Assembly: GCA_021776755.1 (NCBI GenBank)
Contig: JAJFFI010000243.1
Coordinates: 1 to 6,254, forward strand
Direction of reading: 5' to 3'
DNA from: Alphaproteobacteria bacterium
GTDB taxonomy: Bacteria > Pseudomonadota > Alphaproteobacteria > JAJFFI01
Length of the DNA stretch: 6,254 nucleotides
Below are positions 5,956-6,254 of the stretch, in pieces; within the stretch, counting starts at the first letter, position 1; each line of letters starts with the position of its first letter. The translations under genes were made by a program, and so were the position numbers. The notes below the pieces were generated by a model, which made no database searches, was not told the DNA's origin, and was given only the letters and a program-made list of their open reading frames with translations.

Positions 5956-6254
5956 TCAGGTATCCCTGAAGAAAACAGCATCCGCCTGGATCTGGCGGCC
6001 GAGGTTTTTCGAGAAATAGCCGTCGATCAGCAGGTGCGGCGCAAAACCGTGCCCTGCCAGCAGGTCGATCATGCCGAGCCAGATGGTTTCGCCCTCGTAG
6101 AGCGGGATCAGGGACATCTCGAGCTGGACGCCGGTGATGCGGTTCAAGACACCGGCCGCCCCCTCGAGCACGGCGCGCTCGAAGCCCTGGGTGTCGATCT
6201 TCAGGTAGGGCCTCTCGCTCTCGCCCACGAAGTCGTCGAAGACCCCGTCGAGGC
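5956..6254 (-). CDS. FkbM family methyltransferase (C-terminal part, cut by the window edge)
   Basis: The frame is open from the window edge to a TGA at 5956-5958 and shows 99 residues. The core YLKIDTQGFERAVLEGA is the FkbM (Methyltransf_21) signature with its IDxQGxE motif. It is followed by the family pattern GVQLEMSLIPLYEGE, then GFAPHLLIDGYFSKNLGRQIQADAVFFR at the end. These enzymes transfer a methyl group from S-adenosylmethionine, often to a hydroxyl of a sugar, polyketide or cell-surface glycan; the substrate here cannot be told. A GTG at 6228 could be taken as a start, but the residues upstream of it (LDGVFDDFV) also fit the family and the SAM-binding N-terminal region would be missing, so the true start lies beyond the window. 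The gene converges with lysK and is separated from it by the inverted repeat. Confidence 0.88.
   Translation of the reverse strand, partial: LDGVFDDFVGESERPYLKIDTQGFERAVLEGAAGVLNRITGVQLEMSLIPLYEGETIWLGMIDLLAGHGFAPHLLIDGYFSKNLGRQIQADAVFFRDT

Noticed and set aside
6226..6228. GTG as the start of the FkbM methyltransferase
   Set aside because: The frame stays open to the window edge with family-like residues, and a start here would remove the SAM-binding region.

Overview
The window reads as a GC-rich chromosomal segment from a proteobacterium, most likely an alphaproteobacterium. The basis is high GC with strong G/C third-position use, a class I lysyl-tRNA synthetase (the form common in alphaproteobacteria and archaea, rare in other proteobacteria), and a tandem DUF1800-DUF1501 pair behind sigma/anti-sigma genes. 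No insertion sequence, integrase, phage gene, CRISPR array, tRNA or rRNA was seen.

Layout. Positions 1-74 hold the last codons of a sigma factor, probably ECF type, entering from the left. After an 87-base gap come a membrane-anchored anti-sigma-like protein (162-725) and, overlapping its stop codon, a membrane-anchored periplasmic protein of the Spy/CpxP/heavy-metal-sensor type (722-1372). A 55-base gap leads to a DUF1800 protein with a Sec signal peptide (1428-2912). Eleven bases later comes a DUF1501 protein with a Tat signal peptide (2924-4111). All are on the + strand with short gaps, so they are probably one operon. The simplest reading is an envelope-signal module: a cytoplasmic sigma factor, an inner-membrane anti-sigma, a periplasmic partner or sensor, and two exported effector proteins of unknown biochemical role.

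Positions 4112-4199 form a compact control region. It has two perfect inverted repeats that share three bases, so their hairpins compete, and a sigma70-like promoter (TTGACC, 17 bases, TAGGGT) nested inside them. It separates the module from lysK (4200-5786), an intact class I lysyl-tRNA synthetase with an apparent intrinsic terminator whose stem spans the stop codon.

Positions 5787-5955 hold no gene. They carry a 98-base bipartite inverted repeat of a dispersed type (GTCATTTCGAGCG...GAGAAATCTTG and its mirror). From 5956 to the right edge, on the - strand and convergent with lysK, is the C-terminal part of an FkbM-family methyltransferase whose start lies outside the window.

The most unusual content is the sigma/anti-sigma/Spy-like module joined to DUF1800-DUF1501, and the nested hairpin-promoter before lysK. 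The protein families are known; the function of the assembled module is not something I can state as established.
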